Below are positions 27,801 through 35,160 of a stretch of 64,000 nucleotides of DNA, in pieces. Origin of the DNA: Flavobacterium gelidicaeli (GTDB taxonomy: Bacteria > Bacteroidota > Bacteroidia > Flavobacteriales > Flavobacteriaceae). The notes beneath the pieces are model-generated. The model made no database searches and was not told the origin of the DNA. It saw only the letters and a list, made by a program, of their open reading frames with translations. The translations under genes were made by a program, and so were the position numbers. Where the stretch lies: positions 1-64,000 of the forward strand of contig NZ_JABSNK010000007.1 of NCBI RefSeq assembly GCF_013294005.1. The letters run 5' to 3'. Position 1 is the stretch's first letter, and each line of letters opens with the position of its first letter.

Positions 27801-27919
27801 AACATGTGTATTAACGCATCGTAAGTGCTCTCAAGTGTAAAGAAAATAGCACTCGAATGAAAGACAACTCCAATAAGTAGCGCTACAATTAAATATTTAT
27901 TTGATTTTTCTTTTGCCAA
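24827..27919 (-). CDS. 6-pyruvoyl-tetrahydropterin synthase-related (PTPS_related) membrane protein
   Basis: This 1030-residue protein has an N-terminal multi-pass membrane part (about 1-410) that matches the PTPS-related membrane family. A periplasmic loop follows, then two further helices near 555 and 605-625, and a soluble C-terminal part with an NTF2-like module (about 640-740, KNVIKAYYDALDFKFYEKA) and beta-rich sandwich-like regions. Despite its name the family has no pterin activity; it resembles GT-C membrane glycosyltransferases. It heads the three-gene minus-strand operon and is divergent from the receiver-GT2 gene. Confidence 0.78.
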   Translation of the reverse strand: MAKEKSNKYLIVALLIGVVFHSSAIFFTLESTYDALIHMFFANHYATSWFEPWNYSWYTGFTVMGYPPLVHQVIGLLSLIGGLKFGMFTVAIIGIVLFITGVYRYTLMITGDRTVAGYASIVAVFSSSFVETLHIFGQLPSIIGVSVLMHCMPEIYLWIKTGKIKYLLRSFSLLAVTITSHHVTPIFGMIFFIFPLIGTVIMDVSREQVNSYKEIKFKLFLQTFFKLFKRIVTFGAGSLFLIIFCIFPYWVNSKANPITQVPIPHGSRDNFIEVTSSGLMFFVIPWGILFFILPYILYRYYSKRYICFGLSISLLIVLGTGGTTPIPLKVLGETAFNILTLDRFTLWASIMSLPMSGEFVYRLIEGDLKTAIQNRFGNVYHRILGALFAGSFLFFAGFTITLGYFRPFQPQKINTLPLVNFLNQDQHDQWRYLPLGFGDQMATLSSQTKAKTVDGNYHSARRLPELTTRAVERLENSKFRGMEGIGSLQQFLTVPEKYNLKYVFSNDKFYDPILYFCGWHRLSLLENGIMVWEKLNIAPLPKVLPKDEVPLYLKLMWGIIPILTVIIAFVINIQSIFYKALKLKDEPKPDFFKFAVAYKKFPFKIITILHLWIVLLLGIIGYSTYDFYTYNATQISPKNVIKAYYDALDFKFYEKAHSFIDPESKLSISQFMLETSVADGILNSYAKLDAIDIEIAEISENRASLVAKTKWITPLEIIKKDFYHEVIKRKGKWYILPQKLPLDIPPDQFLLDNTTEYFKQGRRKITTQQTYHEDVLKQPELEILSAKLIHYKNEYIIIGELQNLDNSPADVVLKSTLYNKYDKSLATFNAKDAIKHKILPKETTSFRVNFEEIAWLNKDVTQPTTFNPNEFTPKNITETPANFDIQSAGNIAITDFYIQVALSDLTIENNHVKGTLFNYGIQEVTVPEIIISYYTDKKELLYVDNYFLREGVRVQRKQYFDYKLLDLSQCRIILSSLKNCFVNGLPNEALAKTILPNRNKEVEKELLQKVDGKGFSYIKIEMNNYIGNPK

Positions 27920-28000
27920 TGATTGAAAATTGATGTTTTTGTAAAAGTAATGATAAAACTGTTAATTAAATAAATCATAGCTAATAACTGTCATATTTTG

Positions 28001-28031
28001 TTTGGTTTTTAAAGCAGATTTAATATATTTA
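28001..28031 (+). promoter_or_regulatory. Probable promoter of the receiver-GT2 gene
   Basis: A -33 TTTG at 28001-28004 is followed after 19 bases by TATATTTA at 28024-28031, one base off the -7 consensus. Transcription would begin near 28037, leaving a short leader before the ATG at 28060 and almost none before the ATG at 28042. This favours the later start. Confidence 0.4.
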
Positions 28032-28059
28032 CTATAACCAAATGCCAAATAGTAGAGTT

Positions 28060-29235
28060 ATGAAAATTTTAATAATTGATGATCAAGAATTAGTTATTCT
28101 TTCTTTAGAAAAAAGCCTTCTTGATTTAGGCTACGAAGTGATTTCTGCTAACACCATTTCTGATGGTATTGAAAAGTATGATCAGCACAGTCCTGATTTA
28201 GTTATCGCAGATATCAACATGCCCTTTTCCAATGAAACGAATGCTAATGGTACGGATTTACAGGTGGCTTATAATGGACTTGAAATAGCGAGACACGTTA
28301 AAAAGGTAAGAGGTCATGCAACACCAGTAATGATTTTGTCTGGAAATACAGATGAGGATATCATTGTAAAAGGTTTTGATCTTGGTGTAGATGATTATAT
28401 GAAAAAGCCTTTGAGCTTAAGCGAAATTGGTGCTCGTGTAAAACGTTTAATTGGAAGTGGAGACAAAATAAGCACTAACACTAAAAAAAATCAGATTATT
28501 CAAAATGATTGTATCGGTGTTGTCATTCCTTGCTATAATGAAGAATTACGATTGTTAGGGAATGAGTTCAAAGCCTTTATAAATTCTAATTTAGGTTACC
28601 ACTTGTGTTTTGTAAATGATGGAAGTACAGATAAAACACTTAAAGTTTTAGAAAAATTAAGAGTAGGGCATGAGGATCATATTAGTATCTATGATTGTGA
28701 GAAAAATGGCGGTAAAGCAGAGGCTGTTCGTCTCGGGATGTTACACCTCGCTAAGCAAGACCAATTTGATTATATAGGTTTCCTAGATGCTGATTTATCT
28801 ACTGATTTTGAAGATTTTCATGATCTTGTAAAAACAATTTCTAATTCTAAATTCAAGGTGGTTAGTGGTTCTAGAATGGCGCGCATGGGAGCTGATATTA
28901 CTAAGGAATCTGCACGTGCAATCATTAGTAAAATCATCAACTTCATTATTCGAAAAACAATCGGGATGGAGTTTAATGACACCCAATGTGGTGCTAAAAT
29001 AATGAGTAAGGATGTTATTGAAAATACGTTTCAAACTAAGTTTATTACAAAATGGTTATTTGACGTAGAGATTTTTATGCGAATGAAAAAAATCTACGGA
29101 GATGAAGAAACTAAAAAAATAGTATGTGAACAGCCTTTAAAAAGATGGATTCACGCTGATGGATCTAAATTGTCATTTAAAGATTCTTTGAAAATTGTAT
29201 TCCAAATTGGACATATAGCAATCCACTACAGGTAA
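28060..29235 (+). CDS. Response-regulator receiver fused to a family 2 glycosyltransferase
   Basis: Residues 1-130 form a complete receiver (D7-D8, phospho-acceptor D51, K116 in KKP). Residues 150-390 form a GT2 domain of the dolichyl-phosphate-mannose/undecaprenyl type, with VIPCYNEE at 155-162, VNDGSTD at 185-191 and the metal site DAD at 243-245. There is no membrane helix. Phosphorylation would therefore gate sugar transfer directly, without transcription. The frame extends to an ATG at 28042, but the receiver-type start MKILIIDDQE at 28060 is preferred. It is the only plus-strand gene at this end of the locus and ends with its own terminator. Confidence 0.88.
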   Translation: MKILIIDDQELVILSLEKSLLDLGYEVISANTISDGIEKYDQHSPDLVIADINMPFSNETNANGTDLQVAYNGLEIARHVKKVRGHATPVMILSGNTDEDIIVKGFDLGVDDYMKKPLSLSEIGARVKRLIGSGDKISTNTKKNQIIQNDCIGVVIPCYNEELRLLGNEFKAFINSNLGYHLCFVNDGSTDKTLKVLEKLRVGHEDHISIYDCEKNGGKAEAVRLGMLHLAKQDQFDYIGFLDADLSTDFEDFHDLVKTISNSKFKVVSGSRMARMGADITKESARAIISKIINFIIRKTIGMEFNDTQCGAKIMSKDVIENTFQTKFITKWLFDVEIFMRMKKIYGDEETKKIVCEQPLKRWIHADGSKLSFKDSLKIVFQIGHIAIHYR

Positions 29236-29261
29236 AAAATAGTTTTAATAAAGGTTTAATT

Positions 29262-29293
29262 AAAGATTATGTTTTAGAGCATAATCTTTTTTT
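29262..29293 (+). terminator. Intrinsic terminator
   Basis: Ten perfect pairs (29262-29271 with 29280-29289) with an 8-base loop, followed by T-residues. It lies 27 bases after the receiver-GT2 stop. Confidence 0.8.
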
Positions 29294-29347
29294 TATAAAA
29301 TCAATTAAAAAATAAAATAGGCATCACTATATATCGTAAATAGGTAT

Positions 29348-29355
29348 TACTTTTG
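29348..29355 (+). promoter_or_regulatory. -7 promoter box TACTTTTG
   Basis: Exact TAnnTTTG match. It places the transcription start near 29361, upstream of the ATG at 29406, and supports that start over the TTG at 29367. Confidence 0.5.
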
Positions 29356-29405
29356 TGTCGTAATAGTTGCTGTTTAAAAAGCAGTGTAATCAAGTGCAAT
29401 ACAAT

Positions 29406-30140
29406 ATGAAAGAACAAATTAAAAAATTCTTAAACGAAGATCAAGATCCTAAAGCGATTGAAAAAATCACTTCAAAATTGCAGGATTTATTAATGAAAAA
29501 CGAAGAGGTTGGGTACATTGGAGTTCAAAAAAAGCCAGCTATAACAGTGTTTCCTGATAGTATTGTGTTGACTAGTAAGCGAATTATTTTGTGCAAACCT
29601 AAAAATTTAGGACTGTCCATGGATTTTGTTGATTATGACTGGGAAGATGTGGCGGCCGCTTTTGTAAAAGAGAATATTCTTGGTTCAGAGTTTTCGTTTT
29701 CTACAAAAAGTGAATTGACAATTTCAATTGATTATATCCCGAAAACGCAAGCTAGAAAATTATATACTTACGCAAAAGAGCAAATGGATTTTTTAAAATC
29801 TCCAGTAGCTCAAAATAATGTAGTTGTAGATGAGGTAAAACCAGAAATTCAAGTTGAAGAGCAACAAGAAATCGTTGAAGAAGCAGAGGTTATTGAAGAA
29901 GTAGAAACTGAAGAAGTAACTAACTATTCAGAAATTATGCCAATAGCTACACCACATTATAATACTCCTGATGCCGCAGTTGTTGAAGAGGAAAACGGAG
30001 GTAAAGAAAAAGCATTAGGGGAATTATCACAAGATGAACTTTTTGGAAAATTACAGAATTATAAAAAGCTCCTTGATAACGGACTTATTTTGCAGGGAGA
30101 GTATGATACTTATAAAAAGGAGATCCTTTCTTATATGTAA
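29406..30140 (+). CDS. PH-like and SHOCT domain protein
   Basis: With the ATG at 29406 the protein has 244 residues. Residues 1-130 contain a bacterial PH-like domain (GYIGVQKKPAITVFPDSIV then LTSKRIIL, as in YdjM/YokE-type modules). A glutamate-rich linker (about 140-175) follows, and the last 40 residues form a SHOCT domain (SQDELFGKLQNYKKLLDNG). SHOCT tails mediate oligomerisation. Probably cytosolic. The upstream extension starting with TTG at 29367 would use codons in the leader and is rejected. Confidence 0.8.
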   Translation: MKEQIKKFLNEDQDPKAIEKITSKLQDLLMKNEEVGYIGVQKKPAITVFPDSIVLTSKRIILCKPKNLGLSMDFVDYDWEDVAAAFVKENILGSEFSFSTKSELTISIDYIPKTQARKLYTYAKEQMDFLKSPVAQNNVVVDEVKPEIQVEEQQEIVEEAEVIEEVETEEVTNYSEIMPIATPHYNTPDAAVVEEENGGKEKALGELSQDELFGKLQNYKKLLDNGLILQGEYDTYKKEILSYM

Positions 30141-30160
30141 CTCCTAGCTATTATAAATAA

Positions 30161-30202
30161 ACTAAAAAGGTCAAATGATGTTTCTCATTTGACCTTTTTA
30201 GT
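30161..30202. terminator. Bidirectional terminator between convergent genes
   Basis: Eighteen perfect base pairs (30161-30178 with 30185-30202) surround a 6-base loop, with A/T runs inside both stem ends. It serves both the PH/SHOCT gene and the convergent DUF4407 gene; its right arm ends 2 bases short of the latter's stop. Confidence 0.9.
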
Positions 30203-30203
30203 T

Positions 30204-31304
30204 TTATAATGTTCTTTTTTGTTTTTCGGTAAAATTATGAGCTTGTAACTCTAGTAGTTCAGTAGCTTTCTTTCTTTGTAAATCATAGAGGTTTTTGTCT
30301 TGTGCAATATCTTCATACACTTTGTCATGCATTGTGGCACTAGTTTTTACTAATAATTCTCTTTGATATTTGTTTTGTGTAATTGTAGCTTTTAATGCAG
30401 TTTCTATATCTTCAGTTTTAAAATCATATTCTCCTTTTGGCGAAAGCAATTTTGCAATAATAGGAGAGGTTTCAATCGCTAAAAATAACAACATAATAAA
30501 GAATGAAGGCAACCAAGGTAATTTATCTAACGCATTTATTCGGGCCATTAAACCGTCAAAACCATCAATTATAGGTTGGGTTTCGGTTACTTTTTTATCT
30601 AAATCTGTTTGTAGAGTTGTGGCTGTTTTATCTAATACAGCAATCTTTGCTAAATTATTCTTTTGCAAACTGTCTAATTCTTTTTTAGCCAAATCATGTT
30701 TGGCAATTTTTTCTTTAAAAACTGGGCCTTTACCTAGTTTTTTAGTTCCTGATGTACCTTCAGCTTCTGCAATGTAGGTCTCGTAGTACGTATTTACTTC
30801 TTTTTCTTTGTTGGTGATTTCTGCTTTGAGCTTTTCTATTTCGGTTTTGTTTTTATCTACATCCGATTTAAAATAATTGGCCACTTCTTTTTTATTCTGC
30901 AAAGCCATTGCGTTTTTCTCTTTCAATAACACGGTATTGATTTCTTTTTCAAAAATTTTAATTTCTAAAGGTTTAGAGATAACAATAGCAATAATAACGG
31001 CTAATATAATTCGGGGAGTTGCTTGTAGAAATTCACTTCCTATCTTATCTCTTTTTCGAATAGTAGAAACAATAAAACGATCGAGATTAAAAATAAGTAA
31101 TGCCCAGACAATCCCAAAAATTATGGCAGGGTACACATTGTCAAAAACAGTAAATAAGGCATAAGCACTAGCAATTAAAGCCATAACTGCGGTAAAAAAC
31201 ACCGTAGCGCCTATTCCTACGTATTTAGTTTGTTCTCCTTGTGAGCAGTCATCTAGAATATCTTTGTCAGCTCCTGAGCAAAGAATGAAAAATTGTTTTA
31301 ACAT
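30204..31304 (-). CDS. DUF4407 domain-containing membrane protein
   Basis: The 366-residue protein (ATG at 31304) starts with MLKQFFILCSGADKDIL, the DUF4407 N-terminal signature. It has two hydrophobic hairpins (about 30-85 and 95-115), a long charged coiled-coil (about 130-245) and a further membrane segment (WLPSFFIMLLFLAIETSPIIAKLLSP). Role unknown. The open frame continues upstream to 31385, but a TAAATTTG -7 box at 31371-31378 lies inside that extension, so translation must begin later. Confidence 0.85.
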   Translation of the reverse strand: MLKQFFILCSGADKDILDDCSQGEQTKYVGIGATVFFTAVMALIASAYALFTVFDNVYPAIIFGIVWALLIFNLDRFIVSTIRKRDKIGSEFLQATPRIILAVIIAIVISKPLEIKIFEKEINTVLLKEKNAMALQNKKEVANYFKSDVDKNKTEIEKLKAEITNKEKEVNTYYETYIAEAEGTSGTKKLGKGPVFKEKIAKHDLAKKELDSLQKNNLAKIAVLDKTATTLQTDLDKKVTETQPIIDGFDGLMARINALDKLPWLPSFFIMLLFLAIETSPIIAKLLSPKGEYDFKTEDIETALKATITQNKYQRELLVKTSATMHDKVYEDIAQDKNLYDLQRKKATELLELQAHNFTEKQKRTL

Positions 31305-31370
31305 AACAGATTGTTTTGATTGATGATTTGATTGTTTCGTTTCCTCTAAAGAAGGTGTTAAACGACAATG

Positions 31371-31378
31371 CAAATTTA
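31371..31378 (-). promoter_or_regulatory. -7 promoter box TAAATTTG for the DUF4407 gene
   Basis: Exact TAnnTTTG match on the minus strand. Transcription would start near 31365, giving a leader of about 60 bases before the ATG at 31304. Confidence 0.5.
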
Positions 31379-31444
31379 AGACCAAAAAAACTATTATTAT
31401 TTTAAATTGCTGATTTGTTTTTGATTAGCTCTTTTTTAAACAAA

Positions 31445-31476
31445 AAAAGAGCCATTCCGTAAGGAACAGCTCTTTT
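31445..31476 (-). terminator. Intrinsic terminator of pckA
   Basis: The stem AAAAGAGC/GCTCTTTT (31445-31452 with 31469-31476) continues, after a 2-base symmetrical bulge, as TTCC/GGAA around a GTAA loop. On the minus strand it is followed by T-residues. It lies 22 bases past the pckA stop. Confidence 0.85.
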
Positions 31477-31497
31477 AGAATCTGAATTATAATTAAC

Positions 31498-33099
31498 TTA
31501 TGCGTTAGGTGCTCCTGCCATAATTTCGGCATTCGCAAACTCTTCAAATTTAGCAAAATTAGCTTTAAATTTTTGACCTAATTCAACGGATTTTTTATCG
31601 TATAAATCTTTGTCTTCCCAAGTGTTTCTAGGATTTAAAATTTCGCTAGGAACATTTGGACATTCTTGTGGAATTGCAATTCCAAAAACGGCGTGGTTTT
31701 TATATTCTACATCATTTAATTCTCCATTCAATGCTGCAGTAATCATGGCACGAGTGTATTTTAATTTCATTCGGCTACCTGTTCCATAAGCTCCACCAGT
31801 CCATCCCGTGTTGATTAACCATACTTTTACATCGGCATCTTGGATTTTTTTGCTTAACATTTCGGCATATCTCGTAGGGTGTAACGGCATGAAAGGCGCA
31901 CCAAAACAAGCTGAGAAATTAGGCTGAGGTTCAGTCACTCCAGCTTCTGTTCCTGCTACTTTTGCAGTGTATCCTGAGATAAAGTGGTAAGCAGCTTGAC
32001 CAGGAGTTAATCTTGAAATAGGAGGTAGGATTCCAAATGAATCTGCCGTTAAGAAAAAGATGTTCTTAGGGTTTTTTCCAATAGAACCTGGTTGAATATT
32101 ATCAATATGGAATATAGGGTAACTTACTCTTGTGTTTGGCGTGATAGAAACATCCTCGTAGTCAACTACATTAGTTCCTTCTTTAAAAATTACATTTTCT
32201 AAGATAGCTCCTTTTTTAATAGCTCTAAATATGTCTGGTTCGTTTTCTTCAGATAGATTTACAACTTTTGCGTAACATCCGCCTTCAAAATTGAAAACTG
32301 TGTTTTCATTTGTCCATCCGTGTTCGTCATCTCCAATTAATTTTCTTTTTGGATCTGCAGATAAAGTAGTTTTTCCTGTTCCGGATAATCCAAAGAAAAT
32401 AGCAGTGTCTTCATCATCACCTACATTAGCACTACAGTGCATTGGTAAAGTGTTTTTGTCTACAGGAAGGATAAAGTTTAATGCTGAAAAAATTCCTTTT
32501 TTTACTTCTCCAGTATAGCCAGTTCCCCCAATTAAGACAATTTTTTTAGTAAAGTCTAGGATGGCAAAATTAGCTTGACGTGTTCCGTCAACAGCTGGAT
32601 CAGCCATAAAGCTAGGTACGCACATTACAGTCCATTCTGGCTTGAAGTTTTCTAATTCGCTTTCTTCAGGTCTCAAAAACATATTGTAGCAAAACAGGTT
32701 TGCCCAAGGAGTTTCAGTAACCACTCTCACATTTAAGCGGTAATTAGGGTCAGCACATACATAAGAGTCTCTAGCGTAAATTTCTTTGTTACTCAAGTAA
32801 GCCGTAACTTTTTTATATAAAGCGTCAAAAGCAGCAGGATCGAAAGGAATGTTGACCTTTCCCCACCAAACTTGGTTTTCTGTAATACTGTCTTTTACAA
32901 TAAAACGGTCTTGCGGCGAGCGTCCAGTAAATTCACCAGTGTTAATTGCTAGTGCTCCTGTAGAGTTTTCTACTCCTTGACCTAGTGCGATTGTTTTTGC
33001 TTGTAATTCGCTGGCTGATAATTGGTAATGAATCTTTGCGTTTTCGATTCCTAAGTCAGTTAGCGAAATCGATTTCGTAAACGGTGTGTTATTATTCAT
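31498..33099 (-). CDS. pckA: Phosphoenolpyruvate carboxykinase (ATP)
   Basis: PckA converts oxaloacetate and ATP to phosphoenolpyruvate, CO2 and ADP, the entry step of gluconeogenesis. The 533-residue length is right for the ATP-dependent enzyme. The kinase P-loop GLSGTGKT is at 237-244, the substrate-binding FTGRSPQDRF lies around residue 58 and the metal-binding region LIGDDEHGW around 254. It is a single-gene transcript with a hairpin terminator and a TATTTTTG -7 box at 33134-33141. Confidence 0.98.
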   Translation of the reverse strand: MNNNTPFTKSISLTDLGIENAKIHYQLSASELQAKTIALGQGVENSTGALAINTGEFTGRSPQDRFIVKDSITENQVWWGKVNIPFDPAAFDALYKKVTAYLSNKEIYARDSYVCADPNYRLNVRVVTETPWANLFCYNMFLRPEESELENFKPEWTVMCVPSFMADPAVDGTRQANFAILDFTKKIVLIGGTGYTGEVKKGIFSALNFILPVDKNTLPMHCSANVGDDEDTAIFFGLSGTGKTTLSADPKRKLIGDDEHGWTNENTVFNFEGGCYAKVVNLSEENEPDIFRAIKKGAILENVIFKEGTNVVDYEDVSITPNTRVSYPIFHIDNIQPGSIGKNPKNIFFLTADSFGILPPISRLTPGQAAYHFISGYTAKVAGTEAGVTEPQPNFSACFGAPFMPLHPTRYAEMLSKKIQDADVKVWLINTGWTGGAYGTGSRMKLKYTRAMITAALNGELNDVEYKNHAVFGIAIPQECPNVPSEILNPRNTWEDKDLYDKKSVELGQKFKANFAKFEEFANAEIMAGAPNA

Positions 33100-33133
33100 G
33101 GAATTATAATTGAGTGGTTTAATTTATTATTTG

Positions 33134-33141
33134 CAAAAATA
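33134..33141 (-). promoter_or_regulatory. -7 promoter box TATTTTTG for pckA
   Basis: Exact TAnnTTTG match on the minus strand, 34 bases before the pckA ATG. No clear -33 TTG at standard spacing. Confidence 0.45.
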
Positions 33142-33178
33142 GATATTATATTTCAGATACGATTTGATATTCCTATTT

Positions 33179-33571
33179 TTATACCTTTTTCTTGCAATTT
33201 TGATAAAACAAAACTATCCAAGCCGCTATTAGCAAGGCTCCTCCTATTGGTGTAACAAAACCTATTACTTTAAAATTAAAGGGAGTAAGGTCGTTTGTAG
33301 CTAATAAATAAATAGAACCCGAGAATAAAAGTACACCTATAAGTACTAAATTGTGGATGGTTTTTTTAGCTTTCTCTGAAAGTGTGGTTAGGGTACCAAT
33401 AAATAACAAAAATAATGCATGGTACATTTGATAGCGTACCCCTGTTTCAAAAGTGATTAATTGCTCTGGAGCAAGAACTTTTTTTAGAGCATGTGCTCCA
33501 AAAGCCCCAAAAATTATTGCAATTGCTCCTAATAATGCTGCTGTGGTGATTATTTTTTTATTCATGATCAT
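33179..33571 (-). CDS. DUF423 domain-containing membrane protein
   Basis: This 130-residue protein has four predicted membrane helices and the DUF423 hallmark GAFGAHALKKVL near residue 22, followed by FETGVRYQMYHALFLL. The family (YwdK/YgdD-type) has no assigned activity. Two nearly adjacent ATG codons (33571 and 33565) are possible starts; the choice does not affect the domain. Confidence 0.9.
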   Translation of the reverse strand: MIMNKKIITTAALLGAIAIIFGAFGAHALKKVLAPEQLITFETGVRYQMYHALFLLFIGTLTTLSEKAKKTIHNLVLIGVLLFSGSIYLLATNDLTPFNFKVIGFVTPIGGALLIAAWIVLFYQNCKKKV

Positions 33572-33681
33572 TATTTTATGAAATACAAAAGTATTCCTTA
33601 TCTCACGAATCTAAAACATTTATTAGTGATACTTTACAGAGAGATTTGTTAAATATTAAAAAATGTTTTAACAAATGCGCG

Positions 33682-33712
33682 TTGTTATAAATACAACAAT
33701 TTTGTATGTTTG
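33682..33712 (+). promoter_or_regulatory. Promoter of the saccharopine dehydrogenase-like gene
   Basis: A -33 TTG at 33682-33684, a 20-base spacer and the -7 box TATGTTTG at 33705-33712. The ATG follows 19 bases later. Confidence 0.6.
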
Positions 33713-33731
33713 TGTTATATTTATATAAATT

Positions 33732-35102
33732 ATGAGACAAATTTTAATAATTGGTGCAGGAAGATCAGCCTCTTCATTAATACAATATCTATTAAATAAA
33801 TCTGAAAAGGAAAATTTACATCTTGTTATTGGCGATTTGTCTTTGGCTCTAGCCAAAAAGAAAACAAACAATCATCCTAATGCTACTGCAATTGCACTAG
33901 ATATTTTTGATACTAATCAAAGACATGATGCAATTAGCAAAGCGGATATTGTAATCAGTATGTTGCCTGCGCATTTGCATATTGAAGTTGCTAGAGATTG
34001 TATTGTATGTAAAAAAAGCTTGGTTACTGCTTCGTATGTTAGTGATGCTATGCAAGAGCTGGACGTTGCTGCAAAAGAGAATAATTTGGTTTTCATGAAC
34101 GAAATAGGTTTAGATCCAGGAATCGATCACATGAGTGCTATGAAAGTGATTGACGAGATTAGAGATAAGGGCGGAAAAATGCTTTTGTTTGAATCTTTTT
34201 GTGGTGGGTTAGTGGCTCCAGAATCAGATACTAATTTGTGGAATTATAAATTTACCTGGGCACCGCGTAATGTTGTATTAGCGGGTCAAGGTGGTGCCGC
34301 TAAATTTGTTCAGGAAGGAACGTACAAATACATTCCGTACTGCAACTTGTTTAGACGAACTGAGTTTCTTGATGTAGAAGGATACGGTCGTTTTGAAGCT
34401 TATTCTAATCGAGATTCGTTAAAATACCGCTCGGTTTATGGCCTAGACAAAGTACTGACTTTGTATAGAGGGACAATTCGTAGAGTTGGCTTTTCTAAAG
34501 CATGGAATATGTTTGTTCAATTAGGAATGACTGATGACAGTTACCAAATGGAAAACTCAGACACGATGAGTTACCGAGATTTTGTAAATTCGTTTTTGCC
34601 TTACCACCCAACAGATTCGGTAGAGATTAAAACCAGATTGATTTTAAAAATTGATCAAGATGACATCATGTGGGATAAATTATTAGAATTGGATTTGTTC
34701 AATAAAAATAAAATTGTGGGTCTTAAAAATGCGACACCTGCACAAATGTTAGAAAAAATATTAAGTGACAAATGGACCTTAGAGCAAGATGATAAAGACA
34801 TGATTGTCATGTACCATAAGTTTGGTTATGAACTTGATGGTGTAAAAAAGCAAATTGATTCTAAAATGGTTTGCGTAGGGGATGATCAAACATATACGGC
34901 TATGGCAAAAACGGTAGGATTACCAGTAGCTATGGCAACATTACAAATATTAAACGGAAAAATAAAAACTCCAGGGGTACAGCTTCCTATTAATAAAGAA
35001 GTGTATTTGCCTATTTTAAAAGAATTAGAGGAATATGGTGTTGTTTTTAAAGAGGAAACAATGCCTTATTTAGGGTACAAGCCCGATAAAGATTTTAGTT
35101 AG
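33732..35102 (+). CDS. Saccharopine dehydrogenase family protein
   Basis: This 456-residue NAD(P)-dependent oxidoreductase has an N-terminal Rossmann fold (ILIIGAGRSASSLI at 4-17). The conserved saccharopine-reductase region GLDPGIDHMSAMKVI lies near residue 135, and a C-terminal catalytic domain follows. Family members act on saccharopine (lysine metabolism) or related opine-like substrates. No lysine pathway gene is adjacent, so the exact substrate is inferred only from the family. Confidence 0.88.
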   Translation: MRQILIIGAGRSASSLIQYLLNKSEKENLHLVIGDLSLALAKKKTNNHPNATAIALDIFDTNQRHDAISKADIVISMLPAHLHIEVARDCIVCKKSLVTASYVSDAMQELDVAAKENNLVFMNEIGLDPGIDHMSAMKVIDEIRDKGGKMLLFESFCGGLVAPESDTNLWNYKFTWAPRNVVLAGQGGAAKFVQEGTYKYIPYCNLFRRTEFLDVEGYGRFEAYSNRDSLKYRSVYGLDKVLTLYRGTIRRVGFSKAWNMFVQLGMTDDSYQMENSDTMSYRDFVNSFLPYHPTDSVEIKTRLILKIDQDDIMWDKLLELDLFNKNKIVGLKNATPAQMLEKILSDKWTLEQDDKDMIVMYHKFGYELDGVKKQIDSKMVCVGDDQTYTAMAKTVGLPVAMATLQILNGKIKTPGVQLPINKEVYLPILKELEEYGVVFKEETMPYLGYKPDKDFS

Positions 35103-35119
35103 TCTTTTTATAAAACAAC

Positions 35120-35151
35120 AAATCCACTTTTCACAAAGCGGATTTTGTTTT
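35120..35151 (+). terminator. Intrinsic terminator
   Basis: AAATCC-A-CTTT pairs with AAAG-C-GGATTT (35120-35130 with 35135-35145) with one mismatch and a 4-base loop, followed by T-residues. It ends the saccharopine dehydrogenase-like transcript. Confidence 0.75.
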
Positions 35152-35160
35152 TCACACATT

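Noticed and set aside
30204..31385. Longer DUF4407 form starting at 31385
   Set aside because: The extension contains the gene's -7 box, and the family start lies at 31304.
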